Below the pieces are notes generated by a model. It did no database searches, had not been told where the DNA came from, and saw nothing but the letters and a program-made list of their open reading frames with translations. A DNA stretch of 64,000 nucleotides from CAVVSD01 sp963757125. Its GTDB lineage: Bacteria > Actinomycetota > Thermoleophilia > Solirubrobacterales > Solirubrobacteraceae. Both the position numbers and the translations under genes were made by a program. Where the stretch lies: assembly GCA_963757125.1 (NCBI GenBank), contig CAVWQP010000006.1, positions 438,008 to 502,007 of the forward strand, written 5' to 3'. Shown here piece after piece: positions 34,714 through 42,947 of the stretch. Every line of letters begins with the position of its first letter. Position 1 is the stretch's first letter.

Positions 34714-36107
34714 GCGAGCTGGCACCGGCGGCGGACGCCGTGAGCGTCGTCAACGGCCTGACCGACCAGGGCATCGAGACGGTCGTGCTCGCGGGCGCGG
34801 ACACGCACGGCGTCATGCGCGGCAAGCGCGTCCCGATCGGCCAGCTCGCGCGGCTGCTGGCGCACGGCGTCGCGCTCTGCGACGTCTTCTGGGTCCTGCA
34901 CCTCGACGAGTCCGCGCTCGTCGAGCGTCCCGAGGGGCACGTCGGCTACTTCCCGACCGAGCGCAACGGCTACCCGGACATCCTCGGCGTGCCCGATCCG
35001 TCGACGCTGCGGATCGTCCCGTGGCACCACCGGACGGCGCTCATGCTGTGCGACTGGCGCGGGCAGGACGGCGCGCCGATCCCGATCGCGCCGCGCGAGA
35101 TCCTGCGCCGCGTCGTCGAGCGCGCGCGGGCGATGGGCTTCGAGCCGCGCTGCGCGCTGGAGCTCGAGTTCTACCTCCTGCGCGAGACGTCCGGATCGCT
35201 GCTGACGCGCCGTCCCGCCGAGCTCGTGCCGCTGACCGAGCGGTCCAGCACGTACGGCGTCGCGATGGGCTCGCGGCAGGAGCCGGTCGGCCGCCTCATC
35301 CGGGAGAACATGCTCGCCTACGGCCTCCCGGTGGAGGCGTGCAACCCCGAGACCGGGCCCGGCCAGTTCGAGATCACGCTGCGGCATCGCCCGGCGCTCG
35401 AGGCGGCGGACGACGCGTTCCTCTTCAAGTCCGCGGTGAAGGAGCTGGCCGCGCAGCAGGAGCTCGTCGCGACGTTCATGGCGAAGCCCAGCAACGAGTG
35501 GGCCGGCAACTCGTGCCACATCCACATGAGCCTCACCGACGAGGACGGCAGGGGCGTCTTCCACGACCCCCACGACGCGGGCGGGCTGTCCTCGACGCTG
35601 CGCAGCTTCGTCGCCGGGACGCTCGACGCGATGCCCGGTCTCACCGCGGTGATGGCGCCCACGATCAACTCCTACCGGCGCTTCACCGGGTACTCCTGGG
35701 CGGGCACGACGGCGACCTGGGGGATCGACAACCGCTCGGTCGGCGTGCGCGCGATCAGCGAGGGGGAGGGAGGAACCCGCGTCGAGCACCGCCAGCCCGG
35801 CGGCGACGTCAACCCGTACCTCGCCGTCGCCGCCGCGCTGGGCTCCGGGCTCGACGGGATCGCGCGCGGGGCCACGGCGCCGGAGCCGACGGGCCAGGAC
35901 GTCTACGCCATGGCCCCGGGCGATGTCCGGACGCTCCCGCGGTCCCTGCCGGAGGCGATCGCCGCGCTCGAGGGGAGCGCGACCGCGCGCGAGTGGCTGG
36001 GCGAGGACTTCGTCGGCTACTTCCTCGCGATGAAGCGCGCCGAGGTCGACGCCGCGGCGACCGCGGTCACCGACTGGGAGATCGCCCGGTACCTCGAAGC
36101 ACTCTGA
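34710..36107 (+). CDS. glutamine synthetase family protein (gamma-glutamyl-amine ligase-like)
   Basis: A 465-residue protein of the glutamine synthetase superfamily, in the branch that joins glutamate to amines or other small acceptors (GlnT/PuuA/IpuC-like). Key segments are the beta-grasp region DTHGVMRGKRVPI, the ATP/metal motifs CALELEFYLL and EACNPETGPGQFEI, NEWAGNSCHIHMSL (His and Asn of the NAG-H motif), TINSYRRFTG and DNRSVGVR plus EHRQPGGDVNPYLA. It starts on the ATGA overlap with the monooxygenase gene. In this operon it may activate an amine substrate by gamma-glutamylation before oxidation, as IpuC-type enzymes do. That role is inferred. Confidence 0.85.
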   Translation: MSELAPAADAVSVVNGLTDQGIETVVLAGADTHGVMRGKRVPIGQLARLLAHGVALCDVFWVLHLDESALVERPEGHVGYFPTERNGYPDILGVPDPSTLRIVPWHHRTALMLCDWRGQDGAPIPIAPREILRRVVERARAMGFEPRCALELEFYLLRETSGSLLTRRPAELVPLTERSSTYGVAMGSRQEPVGRLIRENMLAYGLPVEACNPETGPGQFEITLRHRPALEAADDAFLFKSAVKELAAQQELVATFMAKPSNEWAGNSCHIHMSLTDEDGRGVFHDPHDAGGLSSTLRSFVAGTLDAMPGLTAVMAPTINSYRRFTGYSWAGTTATWGIDNRSVGVRAISEGEGGTRVEHRQPGGDVNPYLAVAAALGSGLDGIARGATAPEPTGQDVYAMAPGDVRTLPRSLPEAIAALEGSATAREWLGEDFVGYFLAMKRAEVDAAATAVTDWEIARYLEAL

Positions 36108-36214
36108 CGCTCCGAGGAGGTCTCGCCCTAGACCAGGCGTCCACTCGGCGCCCAGCCGCTGGCTACCGTGACACCCTGTATGCCCAAGAACGGGTGAGCA
36201 ACGGGAGGGCTTGG

Positions 36215-37081
36215 ATGCCGCGCAGGACCTGGAGAACGATGATCGGAGCACTCGCCGTGGCGTCGGCGATGCTCGTCGCGCTCGGCTGCGGTGGCAAGGA
36301 GGCGGCGGTCGTCCAGTCGGCCTTCGACCACCCGATCGACAGCGCGACGGTCTCGATGTCCCTGACCGCGCAGACCCCGATGGGCGCGATGGGCGTCAGC
36401 CTCACCGGGCCGTACAAGAGCAACGGCAAGCAGGAGCTCCCCGACGCCGACATGACCCTGAAGGTCGAGGGCATGGGCCCGCAGCCGATGACGGCGCGGA
36501 TCATCTCCACGAAGGACAACGCGTTCGTCGAGTACGAGGGCGTGACCTACGAGGTGGGCGCGGACAAGATCGCGCAGCTCAAGGCGCAGTCGAAGTCCGG
36601 CAAGGGCACGACGCCGGACGTCGCGACGCTCATGGCGCAGATGAAGAGCTGGTTCCCCGACACGAGCACGCAGGAGGACGCGGACCTCGACGGCGAGGCC
36701 GTGACCCGCGTCACCGGTCGCATGGATCTCGCGAAGGCGCTGAAGGGCTTCACGGACATCGCGAAGCAGTCGGCGGCCGCCGACCCGCAGGCCGCGAAGG
36801 CCCTGGAAGGGTCGCCCGACATCGCGCAGGTCGAGAAGTTCCTCAGCGACCCGAGCTTCACCCTCGACGTCGCGAAGTCCGACGGCACCCTGCGTCGCGT
36901 CGCGGCGGAGACGGAGCTGAAGGGCGTCCCGGGCGGCGGCAAGATCGCCTTCTCGGTCCAGTTCAAGGACGTCGGCAAGCCCGTGACGGTCACGCCGCCG
37001 GCGAGCGGCCGGCCGATCGAGGAGCTGGGCCAGAAGCTCGGCGCGCTCGGCGCGGCGCTGGGGCCGAAGGCCACCGCCTAG
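36215..37081 (+). CDS. LppX/LprG-like lipoprotein
   Basis: A 288-residue exported lipoprotein. The N-terminus (MPRRTWRTMIGALAVASAML) is a signal sequence ending in the lipobox ALGC with Cys 25. The mature part has the LppX_LprAFG-like pattern: a series of long beta strands (ATVSMSLTAQTPMGAMGVSLTG), DLDGEAVTRVTGRMDLAKALKG and a late TLDVAKSDGTLRRVAAET strand. This fold binds lipids in mycobacteria. ATG 36215 has a good site (GGGAGG at 36203-36208). It is monocistronic and followed by a strong terminator. The ligand is unknown. Confidence 0.75.
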   Translation: MPRRTWRTMIGALAVASAMLVALGCGGKEAAVVQSAFDHPIDSATVSMSLTAQTPMGAMGVSLTGPYKSNGKQELPDADMTLKVEGMGPQPMTARIISTKDNAFVEYEGVTYEVGADKIAQLKAQSKSGKGTTPDVATLMAQMKSWFPDTSTQEDADLDGEAVTRVTGRMDLAKALKGFTDIAKQSAAADPQAAKALEGSPDIAQVEKFLSDPSFTLDVAKSDGTLRRVAAETELKGVPGGGKIAFSVQFKDVGKPVTVTPPASGRPIEELGQKLGALGAALGPKATA

Positions 37082-37103
37082 CCCTCCGAGCAGCAGGCAG
37101 GAC

Positions 37104-37129
37104 GAAGGCGCGCCCTCGGGCGCGCCTTC
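37104..37129 (+). terminator. strong hairpin terminator after the lipoprotein gene
   Basis: A perfect 12-bp inverted repeat (GAAGGCGCGCCC, 2-nt centre, GGGCGCGCCTTC) 22 bp after the lipoprotein stop, followed by TCTTCGGCTT. In this high-GC genome the U-tract is weak but the stem is very stable. Confidence 0.7.
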
Positions 37130-37142
37130 TCTTCGGCTTGAC

Positions 37143-37162
37143 GTATACCGATATGGGTATAC
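37143..37162. promoter_or_regulatory. ArsR operator overlapping the promoter
   Basis: GTATACC-GATATG-GGTATAC is a perfect 7-bp dyad. It sits between TTGACG (37138-37143, -35-like) and TACGAT (37160-37165, -10-like, 16-bp spacing), so binding would block RNA polymerase. It directly precedes the ArsR gene and is very AT-rich for this window. Confidence 0.7.
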
Positions 37163-37172
37163 GATGACGGCG

Positions 37173-37556
37173 ATGGCACGGGCAGCGACCACCGCGGACA
37201 CGTTCAACGCCGTCGCCGAGCCACGGCGGCGGCAGATCCTGGACGTGCTCGCGGGTGGCGAGCGGCCCGTGAACGACCTCGTGGAGGAGCTGGGGCTCGC
37301 CCAGCCGCAGGTGTCCAAGCACCTGCGGGTCCTGCGCGAGGTCGGGGCCGTCGACGTGCGCGAGGAGGGCCGGCAGCGGCTCTACAGCATCAACGGCCTC
37401 GCGCTGAAGCCCATCCACGACTGGGTGAAGAGCTACGAGCAGCTGTGGACCGAGCGGTTCGCCGAGCTGGACGCGGTGCTCGAGGACCTCGAGAAGGAGG
37501 AAGGAGATGCCGGTGCCGACGAGCGGGACAGCCACGATGACGACCCCGACCGATGA
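37173..37556 (+). CDS. ArsR family transcriptional regulator
   Basis: A 127-residue winged-helix repressor of the ArsR family, in the group that pairs with AHSA1/SRPBCC proteins. The helix-turn-helix reads EPRRRQILDVLAGGERPVNDLVEELGLAQPQVSKHLRVLREVG, followed by the wing VREEGRQRLYSI and a YEQLWTERFAELDAVL helix. It has none of the metal-binding cysteines of ArsR/SmtB sensors. Two starts are possible, 37164 and 37173. The promoter elements place transcription start near 37172, so ATG 37173 as a leaderless start is favoured. It overlaps the SRPBCC gene by 50 bp and probably represses both. Confidence 0.85.
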   Translation: MARAATTADTFNAVAEPRRRQILDVLAGGERPVNDLVEELGLAQPQVSKHLRVLREVGAVDVREEGRQRLYSINGLALKPIHDWVKSYEQLWTERFAELDAVLEDLEKEEGDAGADERDSHDDDPDR

Positions 37557-38004
37557 GCAGATCCTCATCACGCGGGAGTTCGATGCGCCGAAGCACCTGG
37601 TGTGGAGGGCGTGGACGACGCCGGAGCTGGTCACGCGCTGGTGGAGCGGCGGCCGGGGCGAGATGACGCTCGTCGAGATCGACCTGCGGGTCGGCGGGAC
37701 GTGGCGCTACGTGATGCTCGCCCACGGCGAGTTCGAGGTCGCCTTCCACGGCACGTACCGGGAGATCGTCCCCGAGGAGCGCATCGTGACGACCGAGGTG
37801 TTCGAGGGGATGCCCGGTCCGTCCGAGGACGCCGTGATCAACATCGTGACCTTCACCGAGGAGGACGGGCGGACGCGACTCGAGCTGCTCGTGCAGGCCG
37901 TGAGCAAGGAGATCCGCGACGCGATCATCGACTCCGGCATGGAGGGCGGGATGCAGGACCAGATGGACGCGCTGGAAGGGCTGGCGATCTCCCTCGCCGG
38001 CTAA
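37507..38004 (+). CDS. SRPBCC / AHSA1 domain protein
   Basis: A 165-residue START-like protein of the AHSA1 (activator of Hsp90 ATPase homologue) SRPBCC family. Signature parts are ITREFDAPKHLVWRAWTTPELVTRWW, EIDLRVGGTWRYVM, FHGTYREIVPEERIVTTEVFEG and the C-terminal GGMQDQMDALEGLAISL helix. Members bind hydrophobic ligands. ATG 37507 has a strong site (AAGGAGGAAGGAG) inside the ArsR gene. ArsR-AHSA1 pairs of this kind are common and autoregulated. The ligand is unknown. Confidence 0.85.
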   Translation: MPVPTSGTATMTTPTDEQILITREFDAPKHLVWRAWTTPELVTRWWSGGRGEMTLVEIDLRVGGTWRYVMLAHGEFEVAFHGTYREIVPEERIVTTEVFEGMPGPSEDAVINIVTFTEEDGRTRLELLVQAVSKEIRDAIIDSGMEGGMQDQMDALEGLAISLAG

Positions 38005-38990
38005 CAGAGGGTGCGCCGCACCGTGCGGGTCTTCGACTTGCTCCCGACCGTGTCGCGGACGTGCACGACGGTCACCGCGCCCTTCGTGACCGACCTGCCG
38101 CTGAAGGAGATGCGCGTCCCCTTGCGGCTCAGCGTCACCGTCCGCCGGCGCCCGTTGCGGTCGACGTAGGTCGCGGTGCTGCGGCGGGCGTTCTTGAGAC
38201 GGCGCAGCGTGACCGAGCGCGTGGACACGCAGCGCACCGTGCCGCTGCTCGCGCCCGACGTGCCCGTGCCCCCGACCGGCGTGGTCCCTGAGGTTCCCGG
38301 CGTGCTTGGCGTGCCCGTCGGGGTGATCGGCGCCGAGCTGGGGGCCAGGTCGTAGACCGTGTCGTTCACGACGACGCCGTCGACGGCGCCGTTCCAGGCG
38401 TAGTCGCGACCCTTGGTGATCTGCACCGCGAGCAGGCTCGCGTTCGGGTAGTAGGTCTTGACCTGCGCGAGCGTGCAGTAGGTCACCTGGTTGCATCCGG
38501 ACGCGGTGCCCGCGCTACCGGTCAGGTACCACATGCCCGCGGACGCGTTGACGGCGCTCCACACGTTCACCGGCGCCGCGGTGGAGACGTTGACCATCGT
38601 CGTGTAGTTGATCCCGGTGCTGGTCGCCGGTCCGGTCGGGTCGATCTCGATCCCGAGGTTGGGGAGGTTGGTCGGGTTGATGGCGGCGTTCTCGCCGGTC
38701 GTGAAGACCGAGAACCCGAGCGTCGTCACGGACGCGAGCGGGATGCCGACGAAGTCGACCTCGTTGCCGTACGCCATCTTGTCGGCGGCCGACGGCACGA
38801 GGAAGTTGATGCTGCCGGGGCCGTACGGCGGGGTGAACGGGCCCGTCCGGACCTGCGCCGTGGCCGCCCCGATGATGTTGCGGTTCACCAAGCCCCAGTT
38901 GCCGTTTGCGGGGACGACGGCGGCGTGCGCCGCGGCGGGGAGGCCCAGGGCCGCGACCACGACCAGGGCAGGAAGGCGTACACGGGACAT
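38001..38990 (-). CDS. secreted hypothetical protein
   Basis: A 329-residue exported protein of unknown function. The N-terminal signal peptide (LPALVVVAALGLPAAAHA, cleavage after AHA near residue 23) is followed by a globular part with several aromatic and Asn/Thr-rich strands (NYTTMVNVSTAAPVNVWSAVNASAGMWYL). Two cysteines near the middle (SGCNQVTYC) could form a disulfide. A low-complexity Thr/Pro/Gly/Ser linker (about residues 215-245) leads to a basic C-terminal domain (LRRLKNARRSTATYVDRNGRRR) ending in Cys. I do not recognise a family. It is convergent with the SRPBCC gene (4-bp overlap). Confidence 0.7.
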   Translation of the reverse strand: MSRVRLPALVVVAALGLPAAAHAAVVPANGNWGLVNRNIIGAATAQVRTGPFTPPYGPGSINFLVPSAADKMAYGNEVDFVGIPLASVTTLGFSVFTTGENAAINPTNLPNLGIEIDPTGPATSTGINYTTMVNVSTAAPVNVWSAVNASAGMWYLTGSAGTASGCNQVTYCTLAQVKTYYPNASLLAVQITKGRDYAWNGAVDGVVVNDTVYDLAPSSAPITPTGTPSTPGTSGTTPVGGTGTSGASSGTVRCVSTRSVTLRRLKNARRSTATYVDRNGRRRTVTLSRKGTRISFSGRSVTKGAVTVVHVRDTVGSKSKTRTVRRTLC

Positions 38991-39061
38991 TGCACCGGAG
39001 AGTAGGTCTGGTCGACGCCGGGCGCGCCGCTTGCCGAGGGCGCGCGCGCCATCATGTCTCG

Positions 39062-40456
39062 ATGCCCGCCCGCTTCGATCCCGCCGCGTACGCCGAGGCG
39101 GCGCACGTCACGGTCGACCTCCTCGCCGAGCACGTGGCCGCCTCCCAGCGCGGCGAGGGCGCCGCGACGGTCCGCCCGCCGATGGCCGACATCGCGCGCG
39201 ACCTCGACCTGGCGCGACTCCTGCGCGAGGGCGGTCTGGACGCCGCGAGCTGGCCGGAGTTCCTGCGGGCGTACCTCGACCGCGGGGTGCACCTGCACCA
39301 TCCCGGCTCGCTCGCGCACCAGGTGACCGTGCCCGACAGCCCGGGCGCGCTCGGCGACCTCGTCCACGGCGTCATCAACAACCCCATGGGCATCGCGGAG
39401 ATGGGCGCCGCCGCGTCCGCCGCCGAGGGCGTGGTCGTCGAGTGGATGCTCGAGCGCGCCGGCCTCGCCGGCGGGGAGGGCGTGCTGACGCACGGCGGGT
39501 CGCTCGCCAACCTCACCGCGCTGCTCGCCGCCCGGGCGCACGCGGCGCCGGAGGCCTGGGTCGACGGCACCCCGGGCGACCTCGTCCTCTTCGCCCCCGC
39601 GTCGGCGCACTACTCCGTGAGCCGCGCCGCCGCGATCGCCGGCCTCGGAGAGCGGGCGATCGTCGAATTGCCGTCCGACGCGCTCGGTCGCATCGAGCCG
39701 ACCACGCTCGACGGCGTCCTGCAACGCGTCCTCGACGACGGGCGCCGTCCGCTCGCCCTCGTCGCCGCCGCCTGCGCCACGAGCACCGGCCTGCACGACG
39801 ACCTGCGCACGATCGGCGCGTGGTGTCGCGAGCGGGGCGTCTGGTTCCACGTCGACGCCGCGCACGGCGGCTCGGCGCTGCTCTCGCCGCGGCTGCGCGA
39901 GCGCCTGGACGGCATCGAGCAGGCCGACTCCGTCATCTGGGACGCGCACAAGCAGATGGCCGTCGCCGGCCTCTGCGCGGCCGTGCTCGTGCGCCGCAAG
40001 GGGACGCTGCGCGCGGCGTTCCAGCAGCACGCGTCCTACCTCTTCTACGAGGACGACGCGGCCGGCGAGGACCGCCTCGAGCTGGCGGTGGAGTGCACGA
40101 AGGCGCCGCTCGGGGTCAAGGTGCTGCTCGAGCTCGGGTTCCGCGGCGAGGCCGCGGTCGCGGAGGCGATCGAGGCGCGTCACGACATGGCGACCACCGC
40201 CGCGCGCATGCTCGGCGAGCACCCCGACCTCGAGGTGCCCTACGAGCCGGAGAGCACGATCGTCTGCTTCCGCCACGTCCCGTCCGACGACGCGGGCCAG
40301 CTGGCGATCCGCGACCGCCTGCTCGCCGACGGCCGGTTCCACCTCAGCTCGGCCGTCGTCGACGGCCGGCGCCATCTGCGGCTCGTCGTGAGCGCCCCGG
40401 ACACCGGCGAGGCGACCATCGCCGCGCTCATCGCCGCGGTGACCGGGTCGTACTGA
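39062..40456 (+). CDS. group II PLP-dependent decarboxylase
   Basis: A 464-residue pyridoxal-phosphate decarboxylase of the aromatic-amino-acid/glutamate/diaminobutyrate group. PLP-binding features are GVLTHGGSLANLTALLAAR, SAHYSVSRAAAIAGLG, FHVDAAHGGSALLS (Asp and Ala-His) and the lysine motif IWDAHKQMAVAGLCAAVLVRRKG. ATG 39062 gives a start just before FDPAAYAEAAHVTVDLLAEHV, the usual N-terminal helix. The family cannot be narrowed to one amino acid from sequence alone; L-2,4-diaminobutyrate and tyrosine/DOPA decarboxylases are similar. It stands alone, with no obvious operon partner. Confidence 0.85.
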   Translation: MPARFDPAAYAEAAHVTVDLLAEHVAASQRGEGAATVRPPMADIARDLDLARLLREGGLDAASWPEFLRAYLDRGVHLHHPGSLAHQVTVPDSPGALGDLVHGVINNPMGIAEMGAAASAAEGVVVEWMLERAGLAGGEGVLTHGGSLANLTALLAARAHAAPEAWVDGTPGDLVLFAPASAHYSVSRAAAIAGLGERAIVELPSDALGRIEPTTLDGVLQRVLDDGRRPLALVAAACATSTGLHDDLRTIGAWCRERGVWFHVDAAHGGSALLSPRLRERLDGIEQADSVIWDAHKQMAVAGLCAAVLVRRKGTLRAAFQQHASYLFYEDDAAGEDRLELAVECTKAPLGVKVLLELGFRGEAAVAEAIEARHDMATTAARMLGEHPDLEVPYEPESTIVCFRHVPSDDAGQLAIRDRLLADGRFHLSSAVVDGRRHLRLVVSAPDTGEATIAALIAAVTGSY

Positions 40457-40503
40457 CGTCCGCAACCGTGGCGTGCGGCGCGCGCCGCACGTACGCTTCC
40501 CCT

Positions 40504-41166
40504 GTGAGCGTCGAGGTCCTTGCCGATCCCGGTGACCGCGCGGAGCTTCGCGCGCAGCGGATCATCGGCGCGCGCGACCGTCGGCGTGCCCTGCTGCTGA
40601 CGGCGCAGCCGGCGTTGCGGGTGTCCACCTTCGTCCTCGTCGTGGCCGGCTCCTGCGCGGTGCTGTACGGGTGGGGGAGGCCGGTCAACCCGCTGCTGAT
40701 CTTCGCCTGCGCCCTCGCGGTCGCGACCGCCGCGAAGCTCACGCGGCGCGCCACGCCGCCTCGGCTGAGCTCCGCGGCCCGCGCGCAGGCGACGGTCCGC
40801 GAGGCGTGGCGCGTGCTGCGCGCCGACGCCGACGAGACCCGCCCGTACCCGCGCTACGCAGTCTGGGCCTCCGAGGCGGACGACGGGACCGTCGGGCTGT
40901 GGCGCATCACGCGCCCGGCGGGCGACGACTACGCGCTCACCGCGACCCTCCTCACCAGCCTGCACGCGCTCGACACCGCCGCTGCCGCGGAGGCGATGGC
41001 CGACGCGCGCGCCGCGGCCGACCGCGACGAGCAGGCCGCGATGGCCGAGCTCGTGGCCCGGCACGCGGCCGAGTCCGAGCGGGCGCTGACGGCGGAGCGG
41101 GACACGGTCGAGCTCGAGGCCCTGCGCATCGAGGCGCGCGGGCTGGCTCGCGCGCTGCGCCGCTGA
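40504..41166 (+). CDS. membrane protein with two N-terminal helices and coiled-coil tail
   Basis: A 220-residue protein I do not recognise. After a short N-terminus (GTG 40504) there are two transmembrane segments, VSTFVLVVAGSCAVLYGW and LLIFACALAVATAAKL. A cytoplasmic domain of about 140 residues follows. Its centre (YPRYAVWASEADDGTVGLWRITRPAGDDYALTATLL) looks globular. Its end is Ala/Glu/Arg-rich and predicted coiled coil (ADARAAADRDEQAAMAELVARH, then TVELEALRIEARGLARAL). Motif copy 4 follows the stop at 41174. The function is unknown. Confidence 0.6.
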   Translation: MSVEVLADPGDRAELRAQRIIGARDRRRALLLTAQPALRVSTFVLVVAGSCAVLYGWGRPVNPLLIFACALAVATAAKLTRRATPPRLSSAARAQATVREAWRVLRADADETRPYPRYAVWASEADDGTVGLWRITRPAGDDYALTATLLTSLHALDTAAAAEAMADARAAADRDEQAAMAELVARHAAESERALTAERDTVELEALRIEARGLARALRR

Positions 41167-41173
41167 CGAGCGG

Positions 41174-41193
41174 ATCATCCGTTCCGGGCGATG
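41174..41193. promoter_or_regulatory. repeated 20-bp intergenic motif, copy 4
   Basis: ATCATCCG-TTCC-GGGCGATG, two bases off the core consensus but with the same 8-4-8 spacing. It lies 34 bp upstream of the lipoprotein start at 41227. It is the weakest of the four copies. Confidence 0.4.
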
Positions 41194-41226
41194 CGGCCCG
41201 TCCGCGGCAGGCCTAGGTTTCATGAT

Positions 41227-41688
41227 GTGAGATCCGCGCTGCTCGCCATCGCCGCCGTGACGATCGCCCTCGCGCTGGGCGCGTGCGGCAGCTCCTCCGA
41301 CGACACGCCGGCGAGCACGGGCGCGTCCACCGGCGACGCCGCGTCCGCGCAGACAACGGTCTGCAACGCCCGCGACGACATCGGCAAGCAGGTCGACGAG
41401 CTCAAGGCACTCACCCCGTCGACGGTCTCCCGGGGAGCCATCACGACGAGCATCGCCGCGATCACGAAGGACCTCGACACGATCTCGAGCGCGCAGGGCA
41501 ATCTGAGCGGCGAGCGTCGCAGCGAGCTGGAGGCGGCCAACAAGGAGTTCAAGGCCGCCGTCAAGGACACCGCCGCCCAGGTCGTGAGCTCGGTCACGGC
41601 GTCCGACGCGAAGGCCTCGCTCGTCACCGCGCTGCAGCAGCTCGGGACGTCGTACCAGCAGACCTTCGCGTCGTTGGACTGCAGCTAG
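41227..41688 (+). CDS. small predicted lipoprotein
   Basis: A 153-residue exported lipoprotein. The signal VRSALLAIAAVTIALALGAC ends in an LGAC lipobox with Cys 20, followed by a Ser/Asp/Thr-rich linker. The mature domain is helical: ARDDIGKQVDELKALTP, ITTSIAAITKDLDTISSAQGNLSGERRSELEAANKEFKAAVKD and LVTALQQLGTSYQQTFASLDC. The two cysteines (VCNARDD and the penultimate residue) may bridge. No known family. GTG 41227 is chosen because ATG 41225 is followed at once by a stop. Confidence 0.65.
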   Translation: MRSALLAIAAVTIALALGACGSSSDDTPASTGASTGDAASAQTTVCNARDDIGKQVDELKALTPSTVSRGAITTSIAAITKDLDTISSAQGNLSGERRSELEAANKEFKAAVKDTAAQVVSSVTASDAKASLVTALQQLGTSYQQTFASLDCS

Positions 41689-41716
41689 GCGGGAGCCTCG
41701 CCACCACCTCGCCCGG

Positions 41717-42844
41717 CTACTCGCCGCTGCCTGCCGGGACGATCGTCCCGAGCAGCCCGTGCGCCTCGTCCGCGATCCCCGCCGTGAACACCAGCGACCG
41801 CGGCGTGCCGAACACGCCGTTGCCGAACCGCAGCGCCCACAGTCCGTCGATGCGGATCGGGTTGCCGTCCTCGTTCGTCAACGCCCCGCGGGACGCGCCC
41901 GTCCCGACGTCATATGCGTTGATCGCGCCGTCGCCGAAGTTGCCGACGAGCAGCGCGCCGTCGAGGCCGCCGAATCCCGCCGGCGCGATCGCGAGCCCCC
42001 AGGGCGCGTTCAGGGCGCCGCCGGAGATCAGGCGCCTGAGCAGGTGCCCGGACGGATCGAACACGTCGACGTAGCCGAGACCTGCCCCGGGCACCTCGTC
42101 CTCGGCGTCGGCGTCCTGCTTCGCGTAGGTGACGTAGATCGACCCGCCGAGCTCCTGCACGTTGAAGGGCGCGAAGCCCGCCGGCAGGGCGTGATCGGCG
42201 AACGCTCCCGGCTTGAGGTGCACGGGGCCGAAGCGGTCGTCGAAGACATCGATCTTCCCGCCGTGGAAGTCAGCGGCGTAGAGCCACGCGCCCTTGGGCG
42301 TGGCCGCGAGGGCCAGCCCCTTGTAGATCGCGTGCGGCGTCGCAGCGACCGTCTGCGCCTGCGTGCCGAGCCCGGGGTGCCACGCGGTGATCTGTCCGGC
42401 CTCCGAATCGAAGATGAACCGGGCGGCTGCGCCACCCACCGCGAAGCCCGTGGTCGGGTTGTACACCGTGCCCGTCGGCGCGCCACCGGGGATCCCGACG
42501 ACGAGCGGCGCGATCATGGGGATGCTTCCACGGACGCCGCCCGAGTACAGGGTGGACACGTCCGTGCCGTTGTCGGCGACCCACAACGGCGTGGCGGGCC
42601 CCGCCGACAGCCCCCACGGGTTGACGAGGTTGGGGTCGGTGATGCGCGCGACGCCCGGGATGTCGGACACCAGGTTGCGTTGCGTGAACGCGGCCGTGCC
42701 GGGGTGCCCGGTCGCGCCGGCGACTCCCGCGCCGGCCAGGGCGACCGCGACGGTCGCGGCGAGCGCGCCCAGCACACCCAGGCAGCGGGTCGGCCACCAC
42801 CTCCAGCGGACGTCGAGCGTGGTGCTCCGGTGGATCGCAGACAT
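41717..42844 (-). CDS. TIGR03118 family secreted protein
   Basis: A 375-residue exported protein of the TIGR03118 family, a beta-propeller-like group of unknown function. A signal peptide (LGVLGALAATVAVALAGAGVAGA) is followed by the family opening RNLVSDIPGVARITDPNLVNPWGLSAGPATPLWVADNGTDVSTLY. Later segments include SEAGQITAW, WLYAADFHGGKIDVFDDRF, GYVDVFDPSGHLLRRLISGGALNAPWGLAIAP and LLVGNFGDGAINAYD, ending FTAGIADEAHGLLGTI. A good ribosome-binding site (GAAGGAGG) precedes ATG 42844. Probably monocistronic, with a GC hairpin upstream separating it from the next gene. Confidence 0.85.
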   Translation of the reverse strand: MSAIHRSTTLDVRWRWWPTRCLGVLGALAATVAVALAGAGVAGATGHPGTAAFTQRNLVSDIPGVARITDPNLVNPWGLSAGPATPLWVADNGTDVSTLYSGGVRGSIPMIAPLVVGIPGGAPTGTVYNPTTGFAVGGAAARFIFDSEAGQITAWHPGLGTQAQTVAATPHAIYKGLALAATPKGAWLYAADFHGGKIDVFDDRFGPVHLKPGAFADHALPAGFAPFNVQELGGSIYVTYAKQDADAEDEVPGAGLGYVDVFDPSGHLLRRLISGGALNAPWGLAIAPAGFGGLDGALLVGNFGDGAINAYDVGTGASRGALTNEDGNPIRIDGLWALRFGNGVFGTPRSLVFTAGIADEAHGLLGTIVPAGSGE

Positions 42845-42884
42845 GCGAGCCTCCTTCCGCGCCTCTGGTGGCGCGGTCGTCCTT

Positions 42885-42905
42885 GGCCCGCCGGGGCGGC
42901 GGGCC
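42885..42905 (-). terminator. GC-rich hairpin between two minus-strand genes
   Basis: GGCCCGCCG, 3-nt loop, CGGCGGGCC: a perfect 9-bp stem. It lies 43 bp downstream of the stop of the 42948-43223 gene and 41 bp upstream of the TIGR03118 gene start, so it probably ends the former transcript. No T-run is present. Confidence 0.45.
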
Positions 42906-42947
42906 GCTGCACAGAGAGACGCAGCCCGCCGGCGATCCTTCCCGGTC

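Noticed and set aside
31225..34725. Long minus-strand frame opposite the dehydrogenase and monooxygenase genes
   Set aside because: Only 31225-31902 encodes a recognisable protein (GntR); the upstream part is shadow of the plus-strand operon.
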